64,000 nucleotides of DNA from UBA1447 sp964612185 (GCA_964612185.1 CAZTCR010000008.1:25580-89579), one strand, 5' to 3'; numbered from the stretch's first letter, positions 26,874 to 36,081 are shown. The notes: generated from the sequence alone by a model not told the origin. Numbers and translations are program-made.

Positions 26874-27170
26874 TTATTTATCCAATTCCCTCTCAAGCCA
26901 GACAGTGCCGATATCCATTGCATTATATAAACCGCGCTTTTCAGCCTTTTTGATTATTCTGTCACGGGGACGGACATCCGGATCGGTACTAACAAGCTGA
27001 ACGAGGACTCTGTCCGCTACATCAAGGTCTTTTACTTTCTTAGTGCTTGTCACTTGCAGTACGACAACATAATCTTCATTCATATTACCGTAGTAGATCG
27101 TGTTCTCGTTTCTTACCAAAGGCTTCCCTTTAAATGTAAGAAAGCTGTCAGCTTTCTTTTTTTCTGTCAT
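26874..27170 (-). CDS. Conserved-looking small protein, unknown function
   Basis: A 98-residue, charged, soluble protein that I cannot assign to a named family. It has a beta-rich N-terminal half (FLTFKGKPLVR, TIYYGNM, YVVVLQV) and a basic helical C-terminal half ending IGTVWLEREL. There are no Cys and no signal peptide. It follows ireB by 25 bases on the same strand and ends near the bidirectional terminator, so it is probably co-transcribed with ireB. Start ATG 27170 is the only good choice. Confidence 0.7.
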   Translation of the reverse strand: MTEKKKADSFLTFKGKPLVRNENTIYYGNMNEDYVVVLQVTSTKKVKDLDVADRVLVQLVSTDPDVRPRDRIIKKAEKRGLYNAMDIGTVWLERELDK

Positions 27171-27195
27171 AATCCTTTACTCCAATCAATTGCTC

Positions 27196-27441
27196 TTATT
27201 TTTGCAGATAGTTTTTTACAAGGGCAAGCAATAACTCGTCCCTGTCAATTTTCCTGACGAGGTTCCTTGCATTGTTATGCGTTGTAATATAGGTGGGGTC
27301 CTCAGAAAGAATATAGCCGACAATTTGGCTCACCGGATTATAATTCTTTTCTACAAGTGCATCGTAAACTGTACGCAGAATACGAAGCATCTCGGCTTCT
27401 TTTTCATCTTTTATTGAAAATTCAATCGTCGGATCAGTCAA
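27196..27441 (-). CDS. ireB: IreB-family (UPF0297) regulatory phosphoprotein
   Basis: An 81-residue protein with the strongly conserved UPF0297/IreB core: VYDALVEKNYNPVSQIVGYI, then SEDPTYITTHNNARN and KIDRDELL. In Enterococcus, IreB is phosphorylated on N-terminal threonines by the PASTA kinase IreK and tunes cephalosporin tolerance; Thr2 and Thr5 are candidates here. The TTG start at 27441 is chosen because GGAGG (27455-27451) lies 9 bases before it; the longer frame from 27465 begins inside the -10 box. Its usual partner ruvX is 26 kb away at 53131. Confidence 0.9.
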   Translation of the reverse strand: MTDPTIEFSIKDEKEAEMLRILRTVYDALVEKNYNPVSQIVGYILSEDPTYITTHNNARNLVRKIDRDELLLALVKNYLQK

Positions 27442-27463
27442 AATTATCCACCTCCATTTCATC

Positions 27464-27492
27464 ATTATACACTAAAGTAGGTAAGAAAACAA
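27464..27492 (-). promoter_or_regulatory. Promoter of ireB
   Basis: On the - strand, TTGTTT (27492-27487) and TATAAT (27469-27464) are 17 bases apart. Transcription would start near 27457, almost at the ribosome site, giving a very short leader. ireB can therefore be expressed independently of pheST. Confidence 0.6.
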
Positions 27493-27499
27493 CGATTTG

Positions 27500-29881
27500 T
27501 TATGATCTTAACGAGATTTGTTTAGCATTGAGCGATTGTACAGCTCTGGTCATCGCTTCGTCTGCATCCCGGTCGGTAAGTGTTCTTTCCGCTGAACGGA
27601 GCGCAATACTAAAGGCAACGCTTTTCTTACCTTTGGGAATCTGTTCGCCTTCGTACACATCAAAAAGTGTGATTCTGTCTAAAAGATCGCCGATAGCGGT
27701 TGCTATTAAATCATGTAATTTCATAACGGGAATGTTTTTGTCACAAACAAAAGACAAATCTCGATCAATCGATGGATATTTGGGCAGCGGCACATATGTT
27801 TTTTTTGTTTCTCTGTTAGCGTAAAGCATTTCAAAGTCAATTTCCGCCACATAGATATTTGTGGTTATATCAAAATTAGCAATTACTTGCGGATGGACTT
27901 CGCCAACGATTGCAAAGGTCGTGTTTTCTTTGAATATTCTGGCACAGCGCCCGGCATGATAACTCGGTTTTCCCGTTTCCGCTTCAACACTGTAATCCTT
28001 TATGCCTGTTACAGCCAACAATTCCTCAACAACGCCTTTGGCAGCCAAAAAGTTAGCCCCGTCGCCGTACATGCCTAATATAACTTTTTGCTTTTCTTCC
28101 GGCAGGTTATCATTGCCGAGGGGAAGGTATTCTGTTGCGATCTCGTATAACTTCGCCGAAGGGTTCCGAAAATTGAAGTTTCTCGCAAGTACTTCAAGCA
28201 TCGACGGCAGGGTGGTCGTTCGCATGATGCCCGTGTCCTCGCCCAACGGGTTTGAAATGCGCACACAGTTCCTTTCATCGCACTGTACCGGTAAACATAT
28301 TTTATCAAAACATTTTGAACCAACAAAAGAATAAGTTTGAATTTCGGAAAAACCGCAGGCAAGCATTGTTGTGTTGACGAGCGTTTCATATTTCTGTTTA
28401 TCGGTTAGTTTACCGTTGGCAACTCCCATCAGCGGTAGATTCGTAATATTTTCATAACCGTAAAAACGGGCAACCTCTTCAGCTAAATCCGCAGGATGTT
28501 CCACATCATTTCTGTAGCTCGGAACAGTAACCGTATTTGATTTGACAATAAAGTCAAGGTTTTCTAAAATAGCTTTCTGCTCTATATACGAAAGATTGAT
28601 GCCAATAAAACGGTTTATCCATTCCGAATCAAAGCTTATCAGCCTTGCTGTATTTGCCGATCGGTTACAATCGACAACCTCGTTTATTACAGTACCAGCG
28701 TTTAGTATCTTTACTAATTCGAGTGCCCGCTCAAGCGAAAGCAAACATCCATTCGGGTCGAGCTCTTTTTCAAAACGCGCGGACGATTCAGTTCTCATTC
28801 CGAGTTTTTTAGCAGTGATACGAACGCTCGCGCCGTTAAAACATGCGGATTCAAAAACAATTGTTTTAGTTTCATTCATTATTCCGCTGAATTCTCCGCC
28901 CATGATCCCCGCGATGGCTACCGGTTTAACAGCATCAGCAACAACGAGCATATCTTCATCCAGGATTCTTTCCACACCATCCAATGTAACAATTCTCTCG
29001 TTTCTTTCGGCGCAGCGTACATTTACTTTGTTTCCCTCAAGAAACCTGATATCAAACGCGTGCATAGGCTGACCGAATTCGAGCATAACATAATTTGTAA
29101 TATCAACAATATTGTTAATCGGCCTGATGCCGCTGGCTCTTAACCTTTCGCGCATCCATCGCGGCGACGGCGCGATTTTCACATCATTCACAACCGCGCC
29201 TACATAGCGGTAGCATTTTTCTTCATCAACTATTTCTACATATAATAAATCATCAAGTCGGTCCTTTGTTTCAACATGCTCCGGTTCCGGGACAACAAAT
29301 CGCTGTCCGACGCTTGCGGCGGCCTCCCTTGCCAATCCGATGACGGAAAGACAGTCCGGCCTGTTCGAAGTGATTTCAAATTCGGTTATAGTATCATTAA
29401 GACCGATTGATTCCCGTATATCCATCCCCGGAACTCTTTCGCAGTCATCACCGAGAATAAATATTCCGTCCTCCACCGCATACGGAAAATCGTTTTTTGT
29501 TAAGCCAAGTTCACTTAATGAGCAAAGCATTCCTTCACTGTTAATGCCCCTAACAGCACCCGTCTTGATTGTTTTCCCTCCGGCTATAGTTGCATTATCC
29601 AACGCAACAGGAACATAATCATTCACATGACAATTTTGAGCACCTGTTACAATACTATGTGTTTGTGATTTGCCCGTATCAACCATACAAACCCAAAGGT
29701 GATCCGAATCCTCGTGTTTTTTCAACTCGAGTATCTGACCGACAACGATGTTTGTCAAACCGGCACCTTCAATATTAACAGCTTCAACCTTAGAGCCGCT
29801 CATCGTCATTAAATCTGCAAACTCCTTATCCGTTACGCCGAGAGAAACATAATCGTTCAACCATCTTTTTGATAAGTTCAT
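27500..29881 (-). CDS. pheT: Phenylalanyl-tRNA synthetase beta subunit
   Basis: A 793-residue beta subunit of the alpha2-beta2 PheRS. In order: an N-terminal LSKRWLNDYV, an EMAP-like tRNA-binding domain (about 40-150, with VVGQILE and VTGAQNC), the B3/B4 editing region, the B5 domain (near 400-470), a catalytic-like core, and the C-terminal anticodon-binding FDX-ACB domain (PKYPSIDRDLSF). The length is normal. It follows pheS by 10 bases. Confidence 0.97.
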   Translation of the reverse strand: MNLSKRWLNDYVSLGVTDKEFADLMTMSGSKVEAVNIEGAGLTNIVVGQILELKKHEDSDHLWVCMVDTGKSQTHSIVTGAQNCHVNDYVPVALDNATIAGGKTIKTGAVRGINSEGMLCSLSELGLTKNDFPYAVEDGIFILGDDCERVPGMDIRESIGLNDTITEFEITSNRPDCLSVIGLAREAAASVGQRFVVPEPEHVETKDRLDDLLYVEIVDEEKCYRYVGAVVNDVKIAPSPRWMRERLRASGIRPINNIVDITNYVMLEFGQPMHAFDIRFLEGNKVNVRCAERNERIVTLDGVERILDEDMLVVADAVKPVAIAGIMGGEFSGIMNETKTIVFESACFNGASVRITAKKLGMRTESSARFEKELDPNGCLLSLERALELVKILNAGTVINEVVDCNRSANTARLISFDSEWINRFIGINLSYIEQKAILENLDFIVKSNTVTVPSYRNDVEHPADLAEEVARFYGYENITNLPLMGVANGKLTDKQKYETLVNTTMLACGFSEIQTYSFVGSKCFDKICLPVQCDERNCVRISNPLGEDTGIMRTTTLPSMLEVLARNFNFRNPSAKLYEIATEYLPLGNDNLPEEKQKVILGMYGDGANFLAAKGVVEELLAVTGIKDYSVEAETGKPSYHAGRCARIFKENTTFAIVGEVHPQVIANFDITTNIYVAEIDFEMLYANRETKKTYVPLPKYPSIDRDLSFVCDKNIPVMKLHDLIATAIGDLLDRITLFDVYEGEQIPKGKKSVAFSIALRSAERTLTDRDADEAMTRAVQSLNAKQISLRS

Positions 29882-29891
29882 ATCGCACCTC

Positions 29892-30911
29892 CTAAAATTG
29901 ACAGAGAAATCTTAAATCGTTTTCATATAATAAACGCATATCATCAATGTTAAACCTGAACATAACCAGTCGTTCGAGACCCACCCCAAAAGCAAAGCCG
30001 CTGTATTCATCCGGATTAATGCCCCCGGTCTTGAGAACCTTTGGATGAACCATGCCTCCGCCCAATATTTCTATCCACCCCTCACCCTTGCACATCGCGC
30101 AGCCGGTGCCGCCGCACCTGAAACACGAAACATCAATTTCACAGGAAGGTTCTGTAAATTCAAAATGGTGCGGACGCAGACGGATTTTTGTATTGTCACC
30201 GTATAGCCGTTTTGCGAAAGCATCAAGGCAGCCTTTGAGGTGTCCCATCGTTATGCCTTTGTCAACAACCAGTCCTTCAATTTGATGGAAAAGCGGGGAG
30301 TGTGTCGCGTCGACAGCGTCTGAGCGGTATACCCTGCCTGGAGCAATAATTCTTATCGGTGGCTGCTGGGTTTCCATTACTCTGATTTGTACCGGTGATG
30401 TTTGCGTACGCAAAAGCATTTTATCCGTTATGTAAAATGTGTCTTGCGTATCTCTTGCCGGATGGTTTATGGGCATGTTTAAGGCTTCGAAGTTGTAGTA
30501 ATCCCATTCAACTTCAGGTCCTGTAGCAATATTGAACCCAAGGCCGAGAAATATTTCTTTAACTTCATCCAGTACAATCGACAAAGGGTGTTTGTGACCG
30601 ATTCTATGACGAATACCAGGCAAAGTAACATCTATTTTTTCGTTTTCGATTCGCTCGAGAATTTCTACGGACTTTATCTTTTCAAGTTCGTCTGTAATCA
30701 ATTTTTCAATACTTTCCCGAACATCATTCGCAAGTTGTCCAAATACCGGTCGTTCTTCCGCGGAAAGTGATCCCATTTGTTTTAAAACTGCGGTAAGCTC
30801 ACCTTTCTTTCCCAGATACTTAACGCGAAACGATTCGAGTTCACCTCTGTTTGTGACGCTTTTTAAATCGTTTTCGGCTGTTTTTTGAATCAGTTGAAGC
30901 TGTTCTTTCAT
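29892..30911 (-). CDS. pheS: Phenylalanyl-tRNA synthetase alpha subunit
   Basis: A 339-residue catalytic alpha subunit that charges tRNA-Phe. After an N-terminal coiled coil come class II motifs: the motif 1 region TGPEVEWDYYNFEAL, motif 2 with FHQIEG, and motif 3 GFAFGVGLERLVM. A Cys-rich insert (SCFRCGGTGCAMCKG, about residues 260-274) looks zinc-binding, as in many bacterial PheS. It is expressed from the T-box leader immediately upstream. Confidence 0.97.
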   Translation of the reverse strand: MKEQLQLIQKTAENDLKSVTNRGELESFRVKYLGKKGELTAVLKQMGSLSAEERPVFGQLANDVRESIEKLITDELEKIKSVEILERIENEKIDVTLPGIRHRIGHKHPLSIVLDEVKEIFLGLGFNIATGPEVEWDYYNFEALNMPINHPARDTQDTFYITDKMLLRTQTSPVQIRVMETQQPPIRIIAPGRVYRSDAVDATHSPLFHQIEGLVVDKGITMGHLKGCLDAFAKRLYGDNTKIRLRPHHFEFTEPSCEIDVSCFRCGGTGCAMCKGEGWIEILGGGMVHPKVLKTGGINPDEYSGFAFGVGLERLVMFRFNIDDMRLLYENDLRFLCQF

Positions 30912-30940
30912 ATTCCTCTTCCTTTCGAATAAAACAAATT

Positions 30941-30972
30941 ATCTCCGTCCCTAATAAGTGAGGGACGAAGAT
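30941..30972 (-). terminator. T-box-controlled terminator before pheS
   Basis: Read on the - strand, ATCTTCGTCCCT pairs with AGGGACGGAGAT (12 bp, one G-U) around an 8-base loop, followed by a T-rich tail. It overlaps the antiterminator region of the T-box. Confidence 0.85.
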
Positions 30973-31222
30973 ATTCTCCGCGATACCACCCTGCATTTCT
31001 GCGGTGCTTAATCAGCACAAGAGCAAACACTCTTTCGCCTGCTAACGGAGGCTCCCGTTGCACCCTACACACTTAACGAAGATTCAGGCACACCGCTCCG
31101 GAGTGAACTTCAACAGTTTTTTATGCAGGCGCACTTTCAGCCATGATGCGCCCTCTCTTTGCATAACTGCCGCGCTTTTTGATTAGCGCGTCAGACCGTT
31201 TACTCTCTCCATCTTAGCGTTA
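30941..31222 (-). promoter_or_regulatory. T-box riboswitch, phenylalanine-specific
   Basis: The conserved T-box word AGGGTGGTATCGCGG reads on the - strand at 30992-30978, just before the terminator. A GAGAGTA motif of stem I lies near 31207-31201. A UUC (Phe) codon in the context AAGTTCACTCC at 31107-31105 is the likely specifier. Uncharged tRNA-Phe should stabilise the antiterminator and switch on pheST. The leader fills most of the gap between pheS and the divergent nnrD gene. Confidence 0.92.
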
Positions 31223-31228
31223 TTGTTA

Positions 31229-31259
31229 ATTATATAACATAAAGCCGGACATATTTCAA
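31229..31259 (-). promoter_or_regulatory. Promoter of the pheST T-box operon
   Basis: On the - strand, TTGAAA (31259-31254) is followed after 17 bases by TATATA (TATAAT with a 19-base spacer). Confidence 0.65.
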
Positions 31260-31292
31260 GTGTTTAGGCAAACAAATTAGCATTCTTTCTGT

Positions 31293-31320
31293 TTGCAATG
31301 CAAATCAACTATGTTATAAT
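31293..31320 (+). promoter_or_regulatory. Promoter of nnrD, divergent from pheST
   Basis: TTGCAA (31293-31298) and TATAAT (31315-31320) with a 16-base spacer. It gives nnrD a leader of about 160 bases. Confidence 0.6.
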
Positions 31321-31367
31321 CAATACAGGTTTTAAACATGGGGGTAGTGAACCATAAGCAAACGACC

Positions 31368-31413
31368 TCAATTTGCCAGCATTACAACAATAATGTTAAG
31401 TCAGGCAAATTGA
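31368..31413 (+). promoter_or_regulatory. Structured leader hairpin upstream of nnrD
   Basis: TCAATTTGCC (31368-31377) and GGCAAATTGA (31404-31413) are a perfect 10-bp inverted repeat. The enclosed bases form a second stem (AGCATTA with TAATGTT, one G-U). There is no T run after it, so it is not a simple terminator. It could be an RNA control element or a protein site. Confidence 0.4.
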
Positions 31414-31486
31414 ATGCGATAATGATTATATACATCCTACAAATGCCCGTTGTTCGTTCATTCGAAAGAGAAAGGCTGTGTTTTGA

Positions 31487-33040
31487 TTGAGAATACTTAC
31501 TGCTGAACAAATGAAAATTGTCGAAATAAATGCGGTTGAAAACGGGATGACTTACCTGCGGCTGATGGAAAATGCCGGGGCTGCCTGTGCTCGTATCATA
31601 AGAGAAACCTATTTGCTTTCTAATAATGCTCCAAGTAGTATTGTTATTGTTTGCGGTAGAGGAAAAAACGGTGGTGACGGTTTTGTTATCGCGAGAAAAC
31701 TATACGAGGCTGGTTACCCTGTTAATATTTTACTTGCGTGGGGCAACCCGAAGGACTTCGAATCTATTGAAATGATGAAGACTATCAGCCGTCTTCCGAT
31801 TAATATAGTGGGTTATGATGATAACACAATAATTGCCAATGGTTTAATAAACGATGCGGATATTGTTGTCGACGCCATTTTCGGAACAGGGTTTACTGGT
31901 ATAACAGATCAAAAGGCAGCGACCTTGTTTATTCAAATTAATCACAGCCATGCGGTAAAAGTATCTATCGATATTCCAAGTGGCTTAAACTGTAACAACG
32001 GTTCCGTATTGGAAAATTGTATTCATGCGGACTTAACAATTGCCATTTCAGACTTGAAACCGGTTCATGTATTGGTACCTGCATCACAATACTGTGGAAA
32101 GTCAGTTGTTGCCGACATCGGGATACCCGAACAGGCCTATTTTTCTATAGATACGAACTTGATATGTTCAATAGATGATGACAATGTAAAGCATTCGTTC
32201 AAACCGGTTGAGTTGACTTCACATAAAGGCAGTTTTGGGCAATTACTTTGTGTTTGCGGCAGTATGAATATGCCGGGCGCTGCTGTTTTTGCCGCTAAGA
32301 GTGCTGTTTTGAGCGGAGCCGGTTTAGTAACCGTCGCATTCCCTAAATCCGCATATCCGGCAATATCCGCTAAACTTTCCGAACCTGTTTTGATGCCGCT
32401 TGAAACAACTCGTGAAGGAACCCTTTCGGCATTTTCATTAAACTCCCTTCTGAAAAAAATAAAATCATCAAACGCTTTGTTAATCGGGTGCGGTCTCGGG
32501 CTAAACTGTGATACAATAAAAATAGTTAAAAATGCCATAATGGCAGCAGAGTGTCCGCTTATTTTAGATGCAGACGGGATTAATGCCATTTGTGACGATA
32601 AAGATATCATTAAAAACAAAAATATTGTTTTGACCCCGCATCCGGGTGAAATGTCAAGATTAACGGGGCTAAGTGTTGAGTATATTCAGGAAAACCGTGT
32701 TAAGATTGCATCAGAATTTGCTGCACAATATGGTGTTGTCTTGGTTTTAAAAGGTGCAAACACTGTAATAGCGGCAGGAAACGGACATTGTGTCTATTTA
32801 AATACAACAGGCAACCCCGGTATGGCAACAGGCGGAAGCGGGGACTTGTTAGCGGGAATAATCGCGTCTTTTGCCGCTCAGGGTATGACAGTTATCGATT
32901 CAGCAAAGGCCGGTGTATATATTCACGGACTATCGGGTGATGCCGCGCTTCTAAAATCATCTTATCGAGGATTGACGCCGACCGCATGCCTGAAAGAACT
33001 GCCTGCTGTAATTGCACGGTTTGAATCTGTTGCAATTTAG
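31487..33040 (+). CDS. nnr: Bifunctional NAD(P)H-hydrate epimerase/dehydratase
   Basis: A 517-residue fusion that repairs hydrated NADH and NADPH. The N-terminal YjeF epimerase domain (about 1-210) contains GRGKNGGDGFVIAR and DAIFGTGFTG. The C-terminal ADP-dependent dehydratase (about 225-517) contains HKGSFGQLLCV, LTPHPGEMSRL and GNPGMATGGSGDLLAGI. The start is a TTG at 31487 with AAAGG 11 bases upstream. The gene stands alone between divergent pheST and the hprK promoter. Confidence 0.95.
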   Translation: MRILTAEQMKIVEINAVENGMTYLRLMENAGAACARIIRETYLLSNNAPSSIVIVCGRGKNGGDGFVIARKLYEAGYPVNILLAWGNPKDFESIEMMKTISRLPINIVGYDDNTIIANGLINDADIVVDAIFGTGFTGITDQKAATLFIQINHSHAVKVSIDIPSGLNCNNGSVLENCIHADLTIAISDLKPVHVLVPASQYCGKSVVADIGIPEQAYFSIDTNLICSIDDDNVKHSFKPVELTSHKGSFGQLLCVCGSMNMPGAAVFAAKSAVLSGAGLVTVAFPKSAYPAISAKLSEPVLMPLETTREGTLSAFSLNSLLKKIKSSNALLIGCGLGLNCDTIKIVKNAIMAAECPLILDADGINAICDDKDIIKNKNIVLTPHPGEMSRLTGLSVEYIQENRVKIASEFAAQYGVVLVLKGANTVIAAGNGHCVYLNTTGNPGMATGGSGDLLAGIIASFAAQGMTVIDSAKAGVYIHGLSGDAALLKSSYRGLTPTACLKELPAVIARFESVAI

Positions 33041-33100
33041 TTTCGTTGAGTAAATATAACCAGATTCTGTTAAATATTTAACAATTTGATACAAATACTC

Positions 33101-33129
33101 TTGGAAGATTTTTGTTCATGCTTTATAAT
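33101..33129 (+). promoter_or_regulatory. Promoter of the hprK gene run
   Basis: TTGGAA (33101-33106) and TATAAT (33124-33129) with a 17-base spacer, 32 bases before the start codon. Confidence 0.65.
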
Positions 33130-33161
33130 GTGTTTATGTATTTAGTTGAGGAGTTGAAGAT

Positions 33162-34130
33162 TTGGCAAGTAAGTATTCGGTGTCTTTGGCAAAAATAGTT
33201 GAAGATCATAACTTTGAAGTTCTTTTTGCGCCCAAAAACACCGCCGACATTTATATCATTTCGCAGGATGTTAATCGTCCCGGTTTGATTTTTGCAGGGT
33301 ACACAGGCTATTTTGATCCCGCTCGAGTACAATTTCTTGGTTTGGCGGAGATGGAATACCTTGCGAGTATTGGAGAAGAGAAAAGCTATGAAAGTCTCGA
33401 AAGGCTCTTTGATAAGAAACCCTGCACGGTTATTATAACAAGGAACCTTGACTGTTCAGCAACAATCCTAAAACTGGCGGAAGAGTTTCATGTGCCTGTA
33501 TTGAGAACTTCTGAGACGACATCAAGTATCATGTCAACCCTAATTGCTTATTTATGTGTGGAACTTGCCGACAGAATAACCCGTCATGGTGTTTTGGTCG
33601 AAGTGAGCGGAGAAGGTGTTTTAATTCTTGGCGATAGCGGTGTCGGTAAAAGTGAAACAGCACTTGAGCTTATCAAGCGAGGTCACAGACTTATTGCCGA
33701 TGACGCCGTTGAGATCCGAAGAGTTTCTGCAAGAACGCTCGTTGGTTCCGCACCTGACAATATCAGGCATTTCATTGAACTCAGAGGCGTAGGTGTAATA
33801 AACGCTCGCAGAATATTTGGCATGGGCGCCGTAAAAATGACTGAAAAAATTGACATGGTTGTACAACTTGAACTATGGGATAACGAAAAAGTTTATGACC
33901 GCATGGGTATCGATAACGAGTATGCCAATATTCTCGGTATTAAAGTTCCGCTTGTCATTGTGCCCGTTAAACCGGGACGAAATCTTTCGATTATAGTTGA
34001 AGCCGCGGCAATGAACAACAGACAAAAAAAGATGGGCTACAACGCAGCACGCGAATTGCTGCATAACCTTGGGATGACAGATGAGATAGTTCCCAAGGAA
34101 AAAGAACTTGAAGCCTGGCACACTTTTTAG
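33162..34130 (+). CDS. hprK: HPr kinase/phosphorylase
   Basis: A 322-residue enzyme that phosphorylates HPr of the sugar phosphotransferase system on Ser46 and reverses it with phosphate; the central switch of Firmicute carbon catabolite repression. Walker A is GDSGVGKS (157-164), TRHGVLVEV holds a family His, and ELRGVGVIN with ARRIFGMGA form the signature. The TTG start is 8 bases after GAGGAG. The clustering with a glucokinase, pfkA and rapZ fits a carbon-control locus. Confidence 0.97.
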   Translation: MASKYSVSLAKIVEDHNFEVLFAPKNTADIYIISQDVNRPGLIFAGYTGYFDPARVQFLGLAEMEYLASIGEEKSYESLERLFDKKPCTVIITRNLDCSATILKLAEEFHVPVLRTSETTSSIMSTLIAYLCVELADRITRHGVLVEVSGEGVLILGDSGVGKSETALELIKRGHRLIADDAVEIRRVSARTLVGSAPDNIRHFIELRGVGVINARRIFGMGAVKMTEKIDMVVQLELWDNEKVYDRMGIDNEYANILGIKVPLVIVPVKPGRNLSIIVEAAAMNNRQKKMGYNAARELLHNLGMTDEIVPKEKELEAWHTF

Positions 34131-34168
34131 TTAGTATTAAATATTGAACATAATTTTGGAGGTAAACA

Positions 34169-35116
34169 ATGTATAGAATCGGTGTAGACCTTGGCGGAAC
34201 AAATATTGCGGTCGGTGTTTGCGATGAAAAACTCAACATAATCGGCAGAGGTAAAATGAAAACGAACACACCCCGCCCTGCTGACCAAATATTTGCGGAT
34301 ATTGAAAAAGCAGTTCAAATGGCGGTTAAAGACGCCGGTATAAGTTTTGATGATGTATTATCTATTGGTGTCGGAACCCCCGGCTCCGTTAACAAAATCA
34401 ACGGAAATATTGAGTTTGCAAACAATCTTGATTTTAACAATGTACCCGCAAAACAAATGCTGGAATCGCTTATCGGCAAACCGGTATTTTTGGATAATGA
34501 TGCCAATTGCGCCGCTCTGGGTGAAGCAGTTGCGGGTGTCGGGAAAGGCGTTTCAAATTTTGTAGCAATAACGCTCGGCACCGGTGTTGGAAGCGGTATA
34601 ATCATTGATGGTAAAATTGTCGGCGGCGTCAATTTTGCAGCCGGAGAAATGGGTCACATGGTGATTTCCGTAAATGGCGAACAATGCAATTGCGGTCGAA
34701 GAGGGTGCTGGGAAAAATATGCTTCCGCAACTGCGTTAATTGCCCAAACAAAAGATGCGATGCGGCTTGATCAAGAAAGCAGTATGTGGCAGTCAGTAAA
34801 TAACAATATTGATCAAGTTTCCGGCAGGACTTCGTTTGACGCGATGAGAAACGGAGACGAAGCAGCAAAAAAAGTAGTATCTCAATACATTTATTATGTT
34901 TCTACAGGAATAATTAATATCATTAACGCTTTGCAACCGGAAATTATTTGTGTCGGCGGCGGAATCGGTCACGAGGGCGAATCGCTATTGGATCCCATAA
35001 GAAGACATGTAGAGCGCGAACGATACAGCATCTATGCCTCGAAACAAACGAAGATATGTGCTGCTGTTCTTGGCAACGATGCCGGTATAATCGGTGCAGC
35101 GCTTTTAGATTATTAA
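34169..35116 (+). CDS. glk: ROK-family glucokinase
   Basis: A 315-residue sugar kinase of the ROK family: N-terminal phosphate loop GVDLGGTNIAVGV, the catalytic region with LDNDANCAA, and the zinc motif CNCGRRGCWE near residue 175. It most likely phosphorylates glucose, given its place between hprK and pfkA; another hexose cannot be excluded. GGAGG precedes the ATG, 38 bases after hprK. Confidence 0.92.
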   Translation: MYRIGVDLGGTNIAVGVCDEKLNIIGRGKMKTNTPRPADQIFADIEKAVQMAVKDAGISFDDVLSIGVGTPGSVNKINGNIEFANNLDFNNVPAKQMLESLIGKPVFLDNDANCAALGEAVAGVGKGVSNFVAITLGTGVGSGIIIDGKIVGGVNFAAGEMGHMVISVNGEQCNCGRRGCWEKYASATALIAQTKDAMRLDQESSMWQSVNNNIDQVSGRTSFDAMRNGDEAAKKVVSQYIYYVSTGIINIINALQPEIICVGGGIGHEGESLLDPIRRHVERERYSIYASKQTKICAAVLGNDAGIIGAALLDY

Positions 35117-35145
35117 TTTGAATTATAAGCTAATGTGGAGAAACC

Positions 35146-36048
35146 ATGAACCGTTATGATGAATTATTTAGTATTCTTTCCGGACTTGAATGTGCGGTTA
35201 TTAAGAATGCCGGATTAAACAATTACACAACTTTTAAAATCGGCGGACCGGCATCTCTACTTGTTATGCCGGACAACGAAGAAAAAGCGCGAGCTGTTCT
35301 TCAATTAATTCATCAAATGGAGCTTCCTTTTTTGATTATGGGAAACGGGAGCAATCTTCTTGTTTCTGATACCGGGTTTGAAGGTGTTGTTATCAGCACA
35401 GCTGGGCTTGATTACTGCAAAGCAGATGATGAAGGGGTAATCGATTGCGGTGCAGGTCTTCGCCTTGTATCACTTTGCAGGGTTGCGCTGGAACACGAAC
35501 TGAGCGGCTTGGAATTCGCTTATGGAATCCCCGGCAGTGTCGGCGGTGCTGTTTATATGAACGCCGGCGCATACGGCGGCGAGATGAAAGATGTTCTGCT
35601 TGAATGCCGACACATTACATCGAAGTCGGAAGAAGGCGTGTATTTAGAAAACAAAGCTGATTTTGCTTATCGGAAAAGTTTTTATACCAATAGTGGGCAT
35701 TGCATAACAAGTGCAAAATTCCGGCTTGAAAAGGGGAGTAAGCCTGAGATTGAAAACAAAATGGTTGAAATAATGAAAAAGCGTTGTAACAATCAACCCC
35801 TTGATATGCCAAGTGCCGGCAGTGTTTTTAAAAGACCGCATAATTCTTATGCCGGAATACTTATTGAGGAATGTGGTTTGAAGGGATATGCTGTCGGCGG
35901 AGCAATGGTAAGCCTCAAACACGCCGGTTTCATTGTTAATACAGGGAAAGCAACGGCAAGCGATGTTAAAAAACTTATCGAGTTCATTCAGGACACTGTA
36001 TATAAAAAAAATAAAGTATTGTTGGAAACGGAAATTGTATTTGTGTGA
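35146..36048 (+). CDS. murB: UDP-N-acetylenolpyruvoylglucosamine reductase
   Basis: A 300-residue FAD enzyme that makes UDP-MurNAc for peptidoglycan. The NYTTFKIGGPA start of the FAD domain, GNGSNLLVSD, the catalytic region YGIPGSVGGAVYMNAGAYG, and SAGSVFKRP (with the proton-donor Ser) are present. This is the shorter type II MurB. It lies in the conserved clostridial order murB-rapZ-whiA. Confidence 0.96.
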   Translation: MNRYDELFSILSGLECAVIKNAGLNNYTTFKIGGPASLLVMPDNEEKARAVLQLIHQMELPFLIMGNGSNLLVSDTGFEGVVISTAGLDYCKADDEGVIDCGAGLRLVSLCRVALEHELSGLEFAYGIPGSVGGAVYMNAGAYGGEMKDVLLECRHITSKSEEGVYLENKADFAYRKSFYTNSGHCITSAKFRLEKGSKPEIENKMVEIMKKRCNNQPLDMPSAGSVFKRPHNSYAGILIEECGLKGYAVGGAMVSLKHAGFIVNTGKATASDVKKLIEFIQDTVYKKNKVLLETEIVFV

Positions 36049-36081
36049 TTTTACGAATGACCAAAGGCCGGAGGGTATAAA

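Noticed and set aside
28542..29072. Open frame of 176 codons on the + strand inside pheT
   Set aside because: Antisense shadow of a clear synthetase gene; composition is Ser-rich and unlike a real protein.
32137..32619. Open frame of 160 codons on the - strand inside nnrD
   Set aside because: Antisense to conserved dehydratase motifs and without a ribosome site.
33072..33083. Palindrome TTAAATATTTAA before hprK
   Set aside because: Low-complexity AT palindrome expected by chance in such sequence, with no spacing relation to the promoter.
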